A DNA stretch of 64,000 bases, from NCBI RefSeq assembly GCF_003344965.1, contig NZ_CP031194.1, forward strand, positions 6,076,001 through 6,140,000, read 5' to 3'. Below the pieces are notes generated by a model, which searched no databases, was not told the DNA's origin, and saw only the letters and a program-made list of their open reading frames with translations. Position 1 is the first letter of the stretch; each line of letters begins with the position of its first letter. This DNA comes from Streptomyces paludis. Its GTDB lineage: Bacteria > Actinomycetota > Actinomycetes > Streptomycetales > Streptomycetaceae. Made by a program: the position numbers and the translations under genes. Below are positions 33,624-42,885 of this stretch, in pieces.

Positions 33624-35719
33624 CGACACGGACCGGGAAATCCGGCGGAACTGCACGGACCGCGAAAGCCGGCGGACGGACCGGCGGGGGACTCTTCACC
33701 CCCGCGCAGCTGGTCGCGGCCCTCCCCGACGCCCTGCGGAAGCTCGACCCCCGGGTGATGATCAAGGCGCCCGTGATGTTCGTGGTCCTCGTCGGATCCG
33801 TCCTCAGCACGGTCTTCGCCGCACTCGATCCCGGCGACTGGTTCGGCTGGGCCGTCGCCGGATGGCTCTGGCTCACCACCGTCTTCGCCAACCTCGCCGA
33901 GGCGGTCGCCGAGGGCCGGGGCAAGGCGCAGGCCGACACCCTGCGCCGGACCAGGACCGGTACGGTCGCGCGCCGGATCACCGGCGGGACCGAGGAGCCG
34001 GTCCCCGGTACGGAGCTGCGCGTGGGCGACCTGGTCGTCTGCGAGGCGGGCGACATCATCCCCGGCGACGGAGATGTGGCCGAGGGCGTGGCCTCCGTCG
34101 ACGAATCGGCCATCACCGGCGAATCGGCGCCCGTCGTCCGGGAGTCGGGCGGCGACCGCTCGGCCGTCACCGGCGGTACGAAGGTCCTCTCCGACCGGAT
34201 CGTCGTCAGGATCACCACCCGCCCCGGCGAGACCTTCATCGACCGTATGATCGCGCTGGTCGAGGGCGCGGCCCGGCAGAAGACGCCCAACGAGATCGCG
34301 CTCAACATCCTGCTCGCGTCCCTCACCGTCATCTTCCTGCTCGCCGTGGTCACCCTCCAGCCGTTCGCCGGGTACGCGGGCCGCCCGCAGACGGTGATCG
34401 TGCTGATCGCCCTGCTGGTCTGTCTGATCCCGACCACCATCGGCGCCCTGCTCTCCGCGATCGGCATCGCCGGTATGGACCGGCTGGTCCAGCGCAATGT
34501 CCTCGCCATGTCGGGGCGCGCCGTCGAGGCCGCGGGCGATGTGTCGACCCTGCTGCTCGACAAGACCGGCACCATCACCCTCGGCAACCGGCAGGCCGCC
34601 GAGTTCCTCCCGGTCGGGGGCGTGACCGAGGCCGAACTGGCCGACGCGGCCCAGCTCTCCTCGCTCGCCGACGAGACCCCCGAGGGCCGCTCCGTCGTCG
34701 TCCTCGCCAAGGAGCGGTACGGACTGCGCGAGCGCCACCGGGGCGAGCTGGCCGCGGCCGACTGGGTCGCCTTCACCGCGCAGACCCGGATGTCGGGCGT
34801 CGACATCGCGGAGGAGGGCGCCCGCCGCCGGATCCGCAAGGGCGCGGCCGGTTCGGTCGCCGCCTGGGTGGCCGAGCGCGGCGGGGGGACCTCCCCGGAC
34901 GCCGGCCGGCTCACCGACGCCATCGCGCAGGCGGGCGGCACCCCTCTGCTGGTCGCCGTCGAGGACGACCGGGGCGCCCGGGTGCTGGGCGTCGTCCACC
35001 TCAAGGACGTGGTCAAGGACGGTATGCGGGAGCGGTTCGACGAGCTGCGCCGGATGGGCATCAGGACCGTCATGATCACCGGCGACAACCCGCTGACCGC
35101 CAAGGCGATCGCGGAGGAGGCCGGTGTGGACGACTTCCTCGCCGAGGCCACCCCCGAGGACAAGATGGCCCTGATCAGGGGCGAACAGGCGGGCGGCAAG
35201 CTGGTCGCGATGACCGGCGACGGGACGAACGACGCCCCGGCGCTGGCCCAGGCGGACGTCGGGGTGGCCATGAACACCGGCACCTCGGCGGCCAAGGAGG
35301 CCGGGAACATGGTCGACCTGGACTCCGACCCGACCAAGCTCATCGAGATCGTCGGCATCGGCAAGCAACTGCTCATCACCAGGGGTGCGCTGACGACCTT
35401 CTCCGTCGCGAACGATGTCGCGAAGTACTTCGCGATCATCCCCGCCATGTTCGCCGTCGTGTACCCGGGTCTCGACCGGCTCAACATCATGCGGCTCTCC
35501 TCGCCGGAGTCCGCGATCCTCTCCGCGGTCGTCTTCAACGCGCTGATCATCGTGGCGCTCGTCCCCCTCGCCCTGCGCGGGGTGCGCTACCGGCCGATGA
35601 GCGCCGACCGGATGCTCCGGCGGAATCTCGGGGTGTACGGCCTCGGCGGTCTGATCGCCCCCTTCCTCGGCATCAAGCTCATCGATCTGCTCCTCTCCCT
35701 CATCCCCGGCATCGGGTGA
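33620..35719 (+). CDS. kdpB: K+-transporting P-type ATPase subunit KdpB
   Basis: A 699-aa P-type ATPase that energises K+ uptake. Visible are the actuator motif ITGES, the phosphorylation site [13 protein letters not shown] (Asp314), the hinge [14 protein letters not shown], and [20 protein letters not shown]. The N-terminus has a Gly/Thr/Lys-rich extension (about 25 residues) before the conserved [10 protein letters not shown]. It overlaps kdpA and kdpC by four and four bases. Confidence 0.96.
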   Translation: MTTRTGKSGGTARTAKAGGRTGGGLFTPAQLVAALPDALRKLDPRVMIKAPVMFVVLVGSVLSTVFAALDPGDWFGWAVAGWLWLTTVFANLAEAVAEGRGKAQADTLRRTRTGTVARRITGGTEEPVPGTELRVGDLVVCEAGDIIPGDGDVAEGVASVDESAITGESAPVVRESGGDRSAVTGGTKVLSDRIVVRITTRPGETFIDRMIALVEGAARQKTPNEIALNILLASLTVIFLLAVVTLQPFAGYAGRPQTVIVLIALLVCLIPTTIGALLSAIGIAGMDRLVQRNVLAMSGRAVEAAGDVSTLLLDKTGTITLGNRQAAEFLPVGGVTEAELADAAQLSSLADETPEGRSVVVLAKERYGLRERHRGELAAADWVAFTAQTRMSGVDIAEEGARRRIRKGAAGSVAAWVAERGGGTSPDAGRLTDAIAQAGGTPLLVAVEDDRGARVLGVVHLKDVVKDGMRERFDELRRMGIRTVMITGDNPLTAKAIAEEAGVDDFLAEATPEDKMALIRGEQAGGKLVAMTGDGTNDAPALAQADVGVAMNTGTSAAKEAGNMVDLDSDPTKLIEIVGIGKQLLITRGALTTFSVANDVAKYFAIIPAMFAVVYPGLDRLNIMRLSSPESAILSAVVFNALIIVALVPLALRGVRYRPMSADRMLRRNLGVYGLGGLIAPFLGIKLIDLLLSLIPGIG

Positions 35720-36429
35720 ACGGTGTGTCCGCTGTGTCTCCTCTGTCCTCCCTGTCCGCCATGAACCGCCCGGCGGGCAACACCGCCCGGATCCTCGGTG
35801 CCGCTCTGCGTGCCCTCCTCGTCCTCACCGTCCTGTGCGGGGTGCTCTATCCGCTGGCCGTCACCGGCCTGGCCCAGGGGCTCTTCCCCCATCGGGCGAA
35901 CGGCTCCGAGGCCAGCGAGTCCGGCCGGGTCATCGGCTCGTCGCTCATCGGCCAGCGCTACGACCGGCCGTCCGAGCCGGGGCGCGCGGCGGAGCCCGAT
36001 CTCGGCTGGTTCCAGCCGCGCCCCTCCGGCGGCCTCTCCGGCAACACCCTCAACACCCAGTACCGGCTGCTCGTCTCCGGGGCGACGAACCTCGCCGGGG
36101 ACAACGCCAGGCTGATCGCGTCGGTGGAGGCGGCCAGGGCGGCCGTCGTCAGGGACAACTCCGTCCCGGGCCATCCGGTCAGGCCCCCCGATGTGCCCCC
36201 CGACGCGGTCACCTCCTCGGGCTCGGGGCTCGACCCGGACATCTCGCCCGCGTACGCCCGGCTCCAGGTCCGCCGGGTCGCGGAACGCCGTCACCTCCCC
36301 GTAGGGGAGGTGACGAAGCTGGTCGAGCGGCACACCCAGGGGCGGGTGCTCGGCTTCGTGGGGGAGCCGCGGGTCAATGTGCTCGCGCTCAACTCGGCGC
36401 TGCGCGAACTGGTGGGGCGCCGGCCCTAG
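35716..36429 (+). CDS. kdpC: K+-transporting ATPase subunit KdpC
   Basis: 237 aa from GTG 35716, which overlaps the kdpB stop; ATG 35761 (222 aa) is an alternative, and neither has a strong binding site. One transmembrane helix (about 28-50, [20 protein letters not shown]) is followed by a periplasmic-type domain with [24 protein letters not shown], and a C-terminal [13 protein letters not shown]. KdpC is the assembly and ATP-affinity subunit. Confidence 0.92.
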   Translation: MNGVSAVSPLSSLSAMNRPAGNTARILGAALRALLVLTVLCGVLYPLAVTGLAQGLFPHRANGSEASESGRVIGSSLIGQRYDRPSEPGRAAEPDLGWFQPRPSGGLSGNTLNTQYRLLVSGATNLAGDNARLIASVEAARAAVVRDNSVPGHPVRPPDVPPDAVTSSGSGLDPDISPAYARLQVRRVAERRHLPVGEVTKLVERHTQGRVLGFVGEPRVNVLALNSALRELVGRRP

Positions 36430-36600
36430 GCCCGTACGAACGCACCTCTGCCGTCACGTACTGCCGTCATCGCGCCATCAGAATCCCGTCAAGACCGGGC
36501 CGGAAGTCCACCGGCGTCCCGTTTGTCGCCCTTCCCGGCTGTAGTTTCGGGACAAGTCGACGCGTCGGGCGCGGTGGCTCTTCTGGAAGACAATGGAGCC

Positions 36601-39162
36601 ATGGGACGCGGCAAGCTTCGGATCTACCTGGGCGCGGCACCGGGCGTCGGCAAGACCTACGCCATGCTCTCGGAGGCGCACCGCCGCCTGGAGCGCGGCA
36701 CGGACTGCGTCGTCGGCTTCGTCGAGCACCACGACCGGCCCCGTACGGAGACGATGCTGCACGGCCTGGAGCAGATCCCCCGGCGCGAGCTGGAGTACCG
36801 GGGGGCCCGCCTCACCGAGATGGACGTCGACGCCGTACTGGAACGCCGCCCCGCCGTCGCCCTGGTGGACGAGCTGGCCCACACCAACGTGCCGGGCTCC
36901 CGCAACGCCAAGCGCTGGCAGGACGTGGAGGAGCTGCTCAAGGCCGGTATCGAGGTCGTCTCCACCGTCAACATCCAGCACCTGGAGTCACTCGGCGATG
37001 TCGTCGAGTCGATAACGGGCGTACGGCAGCGGGAGACCGTCCCCGACGAGATGGTCCGGCGCGCCGACCAGATCGAGCTGGTCGACATGTCGCCCCAGGC
37101 GCTGCGCCGCCGGATGGCGCACGGCAACGTCTACAAGCCCGACAAGGTCGACGCCGCGCTCTCGCACTACTTCCGCCCCGGCAACCTGACCGCGCTGCGC
37201 GAGCTGGCGCTGCTCTGGGTCGCGGACCGGGTGGACGAGTACCTCCAGCAGTACCGCGGCGAGCACAACATCCGCACCACCTGGCAGGCCCGGGAGCGGA
37301 TAGTCGTCGGCCTCACCGGCGGCCCCGAGGGGCGTACGCTCATCCGCCGCGCCGCCAGGATGGCCGCCAAGGGCTCCGGCAGCGAGATCCTCGCCGTCTA
37401 CATAGCCAGGAGCGACGGTCTCACGGCCGCCTCGCCCAAGGAGATCGCGGTCCAGCGGAAGCTGGTCGAGGACCTGGGCGGCACCTTCCACCATGTCATC
37501 GGCGACGACATCCCGTCCGCGCTGCTGGAGTTCGCGCGCGGGGTCAACGCCACCCAGATCGTGCTGGGTTCCAGCCGGCGCAAGACCTGGCAGTACATCT
37601 TCGGCCCCGGCGTCGGCGTCACCGTCGCCCGAGAGTCGGGGCCCGACCTCGACGTCCACATCGTCACCCACGAGGAGGCCGCCAAGGGGCGCGGGCTGCC
37701 GGTGGCGCGCGGGGTCAGGCTGGGCCGCTCGCGGATCATCTCGGGGTGGCTGGCGGGGGTCGTCGCGCCCGTACTGCTGTCGCTGGTGCTGGCGGAGCTG
37801 CACAACACCCTGGGGCTGGCCAACGACGTCCTGCTCTTCCTCTTCCTGACCGTGCTCGCCGCGCTGCTCGGCGGGCTGCGGCCGGCGCTGGCCTCGGCCG
37901 CCGTCGGCTCGCTGCTGCTCAACTTCTACTTCACCCCGCCGACGCACACCCTGACCGTCCAGGACCCCAGGAACCTGGTCGCCATCGTCATCTTCTTCGC
38001 GGTGGCCGTCTCCGTGGCGTCCGTGGTCGATCTGGCGGCCCGCCGTACCCACCAGGCGTCCCGGCTGCGCGCCGAGTCCGAGATCCTCTCCTTCCTGGCG
38101 GGCAGCGTGCTGCGCGGCGAGACCGCGCTGGACGCGCTGCTGGAGCGGGTGCGGGAGACCTTCGCGATGGAGTCGGTGGCGCTGCTGGAGCGGGTGAGCG
38201 AGGTCGACCCGTGGACCTGCGCGGGCAGTGTCGGGCCGCAGCCCGTCGACCGGCCCGAGGCCGCCGACGTGGACATGCCGGTCGGGGACCACATGGCGCT
38301 GGCGCTCTCCGGCCGGGTGCTGCCCGCCGAGGACCGCCGGGTGCTCGCCGCCTTCGCCGCCCAGGCCGCCGTCGTCCTCGACCGGCAGCGGCTGGTCGGC
38401 GAGGCGGAGCAGGCCAGGGCGCTCGCCGAGGGCAACCGCATCCGTACCGCCCTGCTCGCGGCCGTCAGCCACGATCTGCGGACCCCGCTGGCCGGCATCA
38501 AGGCCGCGGTCACCTCGCTCCGCTCCGACGACGTCGAGTGGTCCGAGGAGGACCGGGCCGAGCTGCTCGAAGGCATCGAGCACGGCGCCGACCGCCTCGA
38601 CCACCTGGTGGGCAATCTGCTCGACATGTCCCGGCTCCAGACCGGCACCGTCGCCCCGCTGATGCGCGAGATCGACCTCGACGAGGTGGTGCCGATGGCG
38701 CTCGGCGGCGTACCGGAGCAGAGCGTGGAGCTGGACATCCCCGAGTCGCTGCCCATGGTGGCGGTCGACCCGGGGCTGCTGGAGCGCGCGGTCGCCAACA
38801 TCGTCGAGAACGCCGTCAAGTACAGCCCCGGCGGCCGGCCCGTCACCGTCGCCGCGAGCGCGCTCGGCGCCCGGGTGGAGGTACGGGTCGTGGACCGCGG
38901 CCCCGGCGTGCCCGACGAGGCCAAGGACCGGATCTTTGAACCGTTCCAGCGCCACGGAGACGCGCCGCGCGGCGCGGGCGTCGGCCTCGGGCTCGCGGTC
39001 GCGCGCGGCTTCGTGGACGCGATGGGCGGCACGCTCGCCGCCGAGGACACCCCCGGCGGCGGGCTGACCATGGTGCTCAACCTCCGGGCGGCCTCAGGAC
39101 GCGCGCCGGCCGGTGCCGGGACAGGCCCCGGCCCCGAATCATCCGCCCGGGTCAGCCCATGA
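36601..39162 (+). CDS. kdpD: Sensor histidine kinase KdpD
   Basis: 853 aa. The N-terminal KdpD domain has a Walker A, LGAAPGVGKTY (residues 10-20), and VDELAHTNVPGSRN. A USP-like domain follows (about 235-365) with IVLGSSRRKTWQYI, then four closely spaced membrane helices (about 380-480), a GAF-like stretch, the H-box LLAAVSHDLRTPLAGIK and HATPase motifs (NIVENAVKYSPGG, GVGLGLAVARGF). It senses K+ limitation or turgor and phosphorylates KdpE. The start at ATG 36601 gives the canonical GRGKLRIYLG N-terminus; the frame is open from 36523. Confidence 0.95.
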   Translation: MGRGKLRIYLGAAPGVGKTYAMLSEAHRRLERGTDCVVGFVEHHDRPRTETMLHGLEQIPRRELEYRGARLTEMDVDAVLERRPAVALVDELAHTNVPGSRNAKRWQDVEELLKAGIEVVSTVNIQHLESLGDVVESITGVRQRETVPDEMVRRADQIELVDMSPQALRRRMAHGNVYKPDKVDAALSHYFRPGNLTALRELALLWVADRVDEYLQQYRGEHNIRTTWQARERIVVGLTGGPEGRTLIRRAARMAAKGSGSEILAVYIARSDGLTAASPKEIAVQRKLVEDLGGTFHHVIGDDIPSALLEFARGVNATQIVLGSSRRKTWQYIFGPGVGVTVARESGPDLDVHIVTHEEAAKGRGLPVARGVRLGRSRIISGWLAGVVAPVLLSLVLAELHNTLGLANDVLLFLFLTVLAALLGGLRPALASAAVGSLLLNFYFTPPTHTLTVQDPRNLVAIVIFFAVAVSVASVVDLAARRTHQASRLRAESEILSFLAGSVLRGETALDALLERVRETFAMESVALLERVSEVDPWTCAGSVGPQPVDRPEAADVDMPVGDHMALALSGRVLPAEDRRVLAAFAAQAAVVLDRQRLVGEAEQARALAEGNRIRTALLAAVSHDLRTPLAGIKAAVTSLRSDDVEWSEEDRAELLEGIEHGADRLDHLVGNLLDMSRLQTGTVAPLMREIDLDEVVPMALGGVPEQSVELDIPESLPMVAVDPGLLERAVANIVENAVKYSPGGRPVTVAASALGARVEVRVVDRGPGVPDEAKDRIFEPFQRHGDAPRGAGVGLGLAVARGFVDAMGGTLAAEDTPGGGLTMVLNLRAASGRAPAGAGTGPGPESSARVSP

Positions 39163-39187
39163 CCGGGGCAGCAGAAAGGCGGACCCT

Positions 39188-39877
39188 ATGACCCGGGTGC
39201 TCGTGGTCGACGACGAGCCACAGATCGTACGCGCCCTCGTGATCAACCTGCGGGCGCGGAAGTACGAGGTGGAGGCGGCCTCCGACGGGGCGAGCGCGCT
39301 GGAGCTGGCGGCCACCCGCCACCCCGATGTCGTCGTCCTCGACCTCGGCCTGCCGGACATGGACGGCGTCGAGGTCATCAAGGGCCTGCGCGGCTGGACC
39401 CGGGTCCCCATCCTGGTGCTCTCCGCCCGGCACACCTCGGACGAGAAGGTCGAGGCGCTGGACGCGGGCGCCGACGACTACGTCACCAAGCCGTTCGGCA
39501 TGGACGAGCTGCTGGCCAGGCTGCGCGCGGCGGTCCGGCGGGCCGAGCCGGTCGGCGGGGACGGCGACGAGAGCGCGGCGCTGGTCGAGACCGAGGGGTT
39601 CACCGTCGATCTCGCCGCCAAGAAGGTCCACCGCGCGGGCCGGGACGTACGCCTCACCCCCACCGAGTGGCACCTGCTGGAGGTGCTCGTACGGAACACC
39701 GGGCGCCTGGTCAGTCAGAAACAGCTCCTCCAGGAGGTCTGGGGGCCCTCGTACGGCACCGAGACCAACTATCTGCGGGTCTACATGGCACAGCTCAGGC
39801 GGAAGCTGGAGACGGATCCCTCGCACCCCCGCCACTTCGTCACCGAACCGGGGATGGGATACCGCTTCGAGCGCTGA
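39188..39877 (+). CDS. kdpE: Response regulator KdpE
   Basis: A 229-aa OmpR-family regulator: receiver with VVDDEPQIV, phospho-Asp52 in VVLDLGLPDMDG and VTKPFGMDELLAR, then a winged helix ending FVTEPGMGYRFER. It activates kdp transcription when phosphorylated by KdpD. It starts 25 bases after kdpD, with AAAGGCGGA upstream. Its binding site is expected before the 27-aa ORF (31,640-31,787), where I could not identify a clear repeat. Confidence 0.94.
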   Translation: MTRVLVVDDEPQIVRALVINLRARKYEVEAASDGASALELAATRHPDVVVLDLGLPDMDGVEVIKGLRGWTRVPILVLSARHTSDEKVEALDAGADDYVTKPFGMDELLARLRAAVRRAEPVGGDGDESAALVETEGFTVDLAAKKVHRAGRDVRLTPTEWHLLEVLVRNTGRLVSQKQLLQEVWGPSYGTETNYLRVYMAQLRRKLETDPSHPRHFVTEPGMGYRFER

Positions 39878-39923
39878 CGCGGCCGTATCAGCGGTATGAC
39901 CGGGCCGGGGGCGGACCGGCGGG

Positions 39924-39962
39924 CTCCGTACCCCGGTACGGGCGCCTCCGTACCCCGGTACG
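39924..39962. repeat. Two 17-bp perfect direct repeats, 22-bp period
   Basis: CTCCGTACCCCGGTACG occurs at 39924-39940 and 39946-39962; each copy holds an imperfect dyad (CGTACCCCGGTACG). The second copy ends three bases before the first possible start of the OB-fold gene. The position, about two helical turns apart and at the probable promoter, suggests an operator. Confidence 0.6.
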
Positions 39963-39971
39963 CTCATGGGT

Positions 39972-40358
39972 ATGAGTGCTGAGAAGCCGACCGGCCGCCT
40001 CCGCCGGATGCTCGACCGGCTGTCCAGCTCCCAGGAGGATCTGGAGTCGGAGGAGCTGCGGGAGGACGCCCAGGCGTCGGGCTGCACCCGTATCTCGGAG
40101 TGCGACGACCGCCAGATAGTCCGGGTGGCTGGTACGTTGCGGACGGTCACCCTGCGTCCACGGGCCGGAGTGCCCGCGCTGGAGGCGGAGCTGTTCGACG
40201 GCACCGCGCCGCTGGACGTGGTGTGGCTGGGCCGGCGCTCCATCGTGGGCATAGAGCCGGGCCGCAAGCTGATCGCCTCCGGCCGGATCTCCCTGAGCCA
40301 CGGCCGGCGGGTGCTGTTCAATCCCAAATACGAACTCCGACCGCTCGGACAGGAGTAG
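39972..40358 (+). CDS. OB-fold nucleic-acid-binding domain protein
   Basis: 128 aa. A basic helical N-terminus (GRLRRMLDRLSSSQEDLESE) precedes an OB fold of the RecG/AspRS type: VRVAGTLRTVTLRPR, AELFDGTAPLDVVWLGRR, LIASGRISLSHGRRVLFNP. It probably binds single-stranded DNA or RNA. I use ATG 39972; ATG 39966 is also possible. Neither has a ribosome-binding site, so the mRNA may be leaderless. The DUF3159 gene follows after three bases. Confidence 0.8.
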   Translation: MSAEKPTGRLRRMLDRLSSSQEDLESEELREDAQASGCTRISECDDRQIVRVAGTLRTVTLRPRAGVPALEAELFDGTAPLDVVWLGRRSIVGIEPGRKLIASGRISLSHGRRVLFNPKYELRPLGQE

Positions 40359-40361
40359 CCG

Positions 40362-41198
40362 GTGACGTCACCCGACGAGCCCGCCGCCTCAACAGATTCC
40401 ACCGCCCCCCGTACCCCGGGCGCGCCGACCTCGGAGAGTGACGTGAAAGCCGTCACCGAGGCGGCGCTCTTCGAGGCGTTCGGCGGTGTGCGCGGCATGG
40501 TGGAGACAGTCCTGCCGGGGCTGCTCTTCGTCACGATCTTCACGGTCAACAAGGACCTGCACACCTCGGCGATCGCCGCCCTGGCCGTCTCGCTGCTGCT
40601 GGTCGTGGTGCGGCTGATCCGCCGCGACACCGTCAAGCACGCGTTCAGCGGGGTCTTCGGCGTCGCCTTCGGTGTCGTCTTCGCGATGATGACCGGCAAC
40701 GCCAAGGACTTCTACCTCCCGGGCATGCTCTACACGCTGGGGCTGGCGCTCGCCTACATCATCACCACCCTGGCGGGCGTGCCGCTGATCGGGCTGATCC
40801 TCGGCCCGGTCTTCAAGGAGAACCTCTCCTGGCGCACCCGTAACCCGGGCCGCAAGAAGGCGTACGCCAAGGCCAGTTGGGCCTGGGGGCTGATCCTGCT
40901 CGCCAAGTGCGCGATCCTCTTCCCGCTGTACTGGTGGGCGGACACCGCGCAGTTCGGCTGGGTGCTGATCGCGCTGAAGATCCCACCCTTCCTGCTCGCG
41001 GTCTATCTGACCTGGGTCTTCCTGGCGAAGGCGCCCCCGCCGATCGATGTCTTCGCGGAGATGGAGGCGGAGGAGCGGGCCGAGGAGCAGGCCGAGAAGG
41101 ACCGCCTGGCGGCGGCAGCCGCGACGGCCGGGACGGGGACGGATCCCGGCACCGGCACCGGCAACGGGACCGGGGAGCGCGCGCGGCACCGGCGTTAG
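40362..41198 (+). CDS. DUF3159 family membrane protein
   Basis: 278 aa from GTG 40362. About six hydrophobic segments lie between residues 50 and 225 (for example ETVLPGLLFVTIFTVNKDLH and GVFGVAFGVVFAMMTGNAKDFY), followed by an acidic-basic cytoplasmic helix (EMEAEERAEEQAEKDR) and a Gly/Thr-rich tail. The family is actinobacterial and uncharacterised, and commonly follows the OB-fold gene near trkA. It probably shares an operon with the OB-fold gene. Confidence 0.82.
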   Translation: MTSPDEPAASTDSTAPRTPGAPTSESDVKAVTEAALFEAFGGVRGMVETVLPGLLFVTIFTVNKDLHTSAIAALAVSLLLVVVRLIRRDTVKHAFSGVFGVAFGVVFAMMTGNAKDFYLPGMLYTLGLALAYIITTLAGVPLIGLILGPVFKENLSWRTRNPGRKKAYAKASWAWGLILLAKCAILFPLYWWADTAQFGWVLIALKIPPFLLAVYLTWVFLAKAPPPIDVFAEMEAEERAEEQAEKDRLAAAAATAGTGTDPGTGTGNGTGERARHRR

Positions 41199-41236
41199 GC
41201 CGCCGGCGTGTGACACGTACAGCACGGTACGTACAG

Positions 41237-41290
41237 AACGGGACAGCCCGTCCGGGAGGTGATCGCCTCCGCCGGACGGGCTGTCCCGTT
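41237..41290. terminator. Bidirectional terminator between DUF3159 and trkA genes
   Basis: A perfect 19-bp stem (41237-41255 with 41272-41290) lies between convergent genes, extended inward by GGAGG/CCTCC. TTCTCCCGTTCT follows on the plus strand. Confidence 0.85.
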
Positions 41291-41329
41291 CTCCCGTTCT
41301 GCGCGTACCCGGTTTCCGTACGTACCCGG

Positions 41330-42004
41330 TCAGGGGGTCTCGGGGTGCCGGACCGACAGCAGGTCCTCCAACTGCTCCTCGCGCGCCTGCGCCGCCACGA
41401 AGAGCAGCTCGTCGCCCGCCTCCAGGGTCTCCTCCGGATGCGGCGTCAGCACCCGCGTCCCCCGGATGATGGTGACCAGGGACGTGTCCTCCGGCCAGGA
41501 CACATCACCGACCTGAGTACCGGTCACGGCCGACTCCGGAGGCAGCGTCAGCTCCACCAGGTTGGCGTCGCCGTGGCTGAAGCGCAGCAGCCGTACGAGA
41601 TCACCGACGCTCACCGCCTCCTCGACCAGCGCCGACATCAGCCGCGGTGTGGAGACCGCGACATCGACGCCCCATGACTCGTTGAACAGCCACTCGTTCT
41701 TGGGGTTGTTGACCCGGGCGACCACGCGCGGCACGCCGTACTCCGTCTTCGCGAGCAGCGAGACGACCAGATTGACCTTGTCGTCGCCCGTCGCGGCGAT
41801 CACGACATTGCAGCGCTGGAGCGCCGCCTCGTCCAGCGACGTGATCTCGCAGGCGTCGGCGAGCAGCCACTCCGCGAGCGGCACCCGCTCGACCGAGATG
41901 GCGCTCGGCGCCTTGTCGATCAAGAGGATCTCGTGCCCGTTCTCCAGCAGCTCACCCGCGATGGAACGGCCCACCGCGCCGGCTCCGGCAATCGCGACGC
42001 GCAT
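41330..42004 (-). CDS. TrkA-type potassium channel/transporter regulatory subunit (second of pair)
   Basis: 224 aa. An N-terminal RCK Rossmann domain (MRVAIAGAGAVGRSIAGELL, GxGxxG) binds NAD(H) or ATP, and a C-terminal RCK_C lobe begins near GDLVRLLRFSHGDANLVELT. It gates a K+ transport protein at the membrane. ATG 42004 overlaps the stop of the other trkA gene by one base (TGATG). Paired TrkA genes are called ceoB/ceoC in mycobacteria. Confidence 0.88.
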   Translation of the reverse strand: MRVAIAGAGAVGRSIAGELLENGHEILLIDKAPSAISVERVPLAEWLLADACEITSLDEAALQRCNVVIAATGDDKVNLVVSLLAKTEYGVPRVVARVNNPKNEWLFNESWGVDVAVSTPRLMSALVEEAVSVGDLVRLLRFSHGDANLVELTLPPESAVTGTQVGDVSWPEDTSLVTIIRGTRVLTPHPEETLEAGDELLFVAAQAREEQLEDLLSVRHPETP

Positions 42005-42672
42005 CAGTTCCCGCCTCCGTCCGGGCCCTCGGCGAAGGCCGCCTCGACCTTCCCGATGTCGTCCGTACGCATCATCACGTGGACGAGATCGCCCTCCTGA
42101 AGGACCGTCTGGGAGGTCGGCAGCATCGCCTCGCCCAGCCGGGTGAGAAACGCGACACGGACGCCGGTCTCCTCCTGGAGCCTGCTGATCTTGTGGCCGA
42201 TCCAGCTCTCCGACGTGTGCACCTCGGCGAGCTGCACCCCGCCGCTGGGGTCGCGCCACAGCGGCTCGGCGCCGGACGGCAGCAGCCGGCGCATCATCTG
42301 GTCGGCGGTCCAGCGGACCGTGGCCACGGTCGGGATGCCGAGGCGCTGATAGACCTCGGCGCGCTTCGGGTCGTAGATCCGCGCCGCGACGTTCTCTATG
42401 CCGAACATCTCGCGGGCCACCCTGGCGGCGATGATGTTCGAGTTGTCGCCGCTGCTCACCGCGGCGAACGCGCCGGCGTCCTCGATCCCCGCCTCGCGCA
42501 GGGTGTCCTGGTCGAAGCCGACCCCGCTGACCCGGCGACCGCCGAACCCCGAGCCGAGCCGGCGGAACGCGGTGGGGTCCTGGTCGATGACGGCGACGGT
42601 GTGTCCCTGTTGTTCCAGGTTCTGCGCGAGCGCGGCACCGACCCGGCCGCAGCCCATGATGACGATGTGCAC
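42004..42672 (-). CDS. TrkA-type potassium regulatory subunit (first of pair)
   Basis: 222 aa with an RCK_N domain (HIVIMGCGRVGAALAQNLEQ) and RCK_C domain (SESWIGHKISRLQEETGVRV ... GDLVHVMMR). It is homologous to, but diverged from, its partner downstream, consistent with a hetero-oligomeric gating ring. No Trk/Ktr membrane subunit is adjacent; the nearest K+ transporter is the divergent KimA-like gene. RCK_C domains are known c-di-AMP targets in other bacteria. Confidence 0.88.
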   Translation of the reverse strand: MHIVIMGCGRVGAALAQNLEQQGHTVAVIDQDPTAFRRLGSGFGGRRVSGVGFDQDTLREAGIEDAGAFAAVSSGDNSNIIAARVAREMFGIENVAARIYDPKRAEVYQRLGIPTVATVRWTADQMMRRLLPSGAEPLWRDPSGGVQLAEVHTSESWIGHKISRLQEETGVRVAFLTRLGEAMLPTSQTVLQEGDLVHVMMRTDDIGKVEAAFAEGPDGGGN

Positions 42673-42885
42673 GTCGCTACCCCGCAGTCCTGGTCGCCTC
42701 GATGACCTGCGAAAACACCCTGTTCACTCTTCTTTCTCGACCTGCCGGGTACCCAGCGGGATGCCACGTACGGCAGCCCTTCGGAACGAGCTTAAGCCGC
42801 GCCGCTCACGATGCCGTCATCCCCGTCCGCACGGGATGGGGTGGTGGGCGCACACGTGGTCGTTCGAACGCATACGATCCCTTCC

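Noticed and set aside
35835-38939. 1034-codon plus-strand frame across kdpC/kdpD
   Set aside because: Shadow of kdpC and kdpD in another frame; no protein-like composition.
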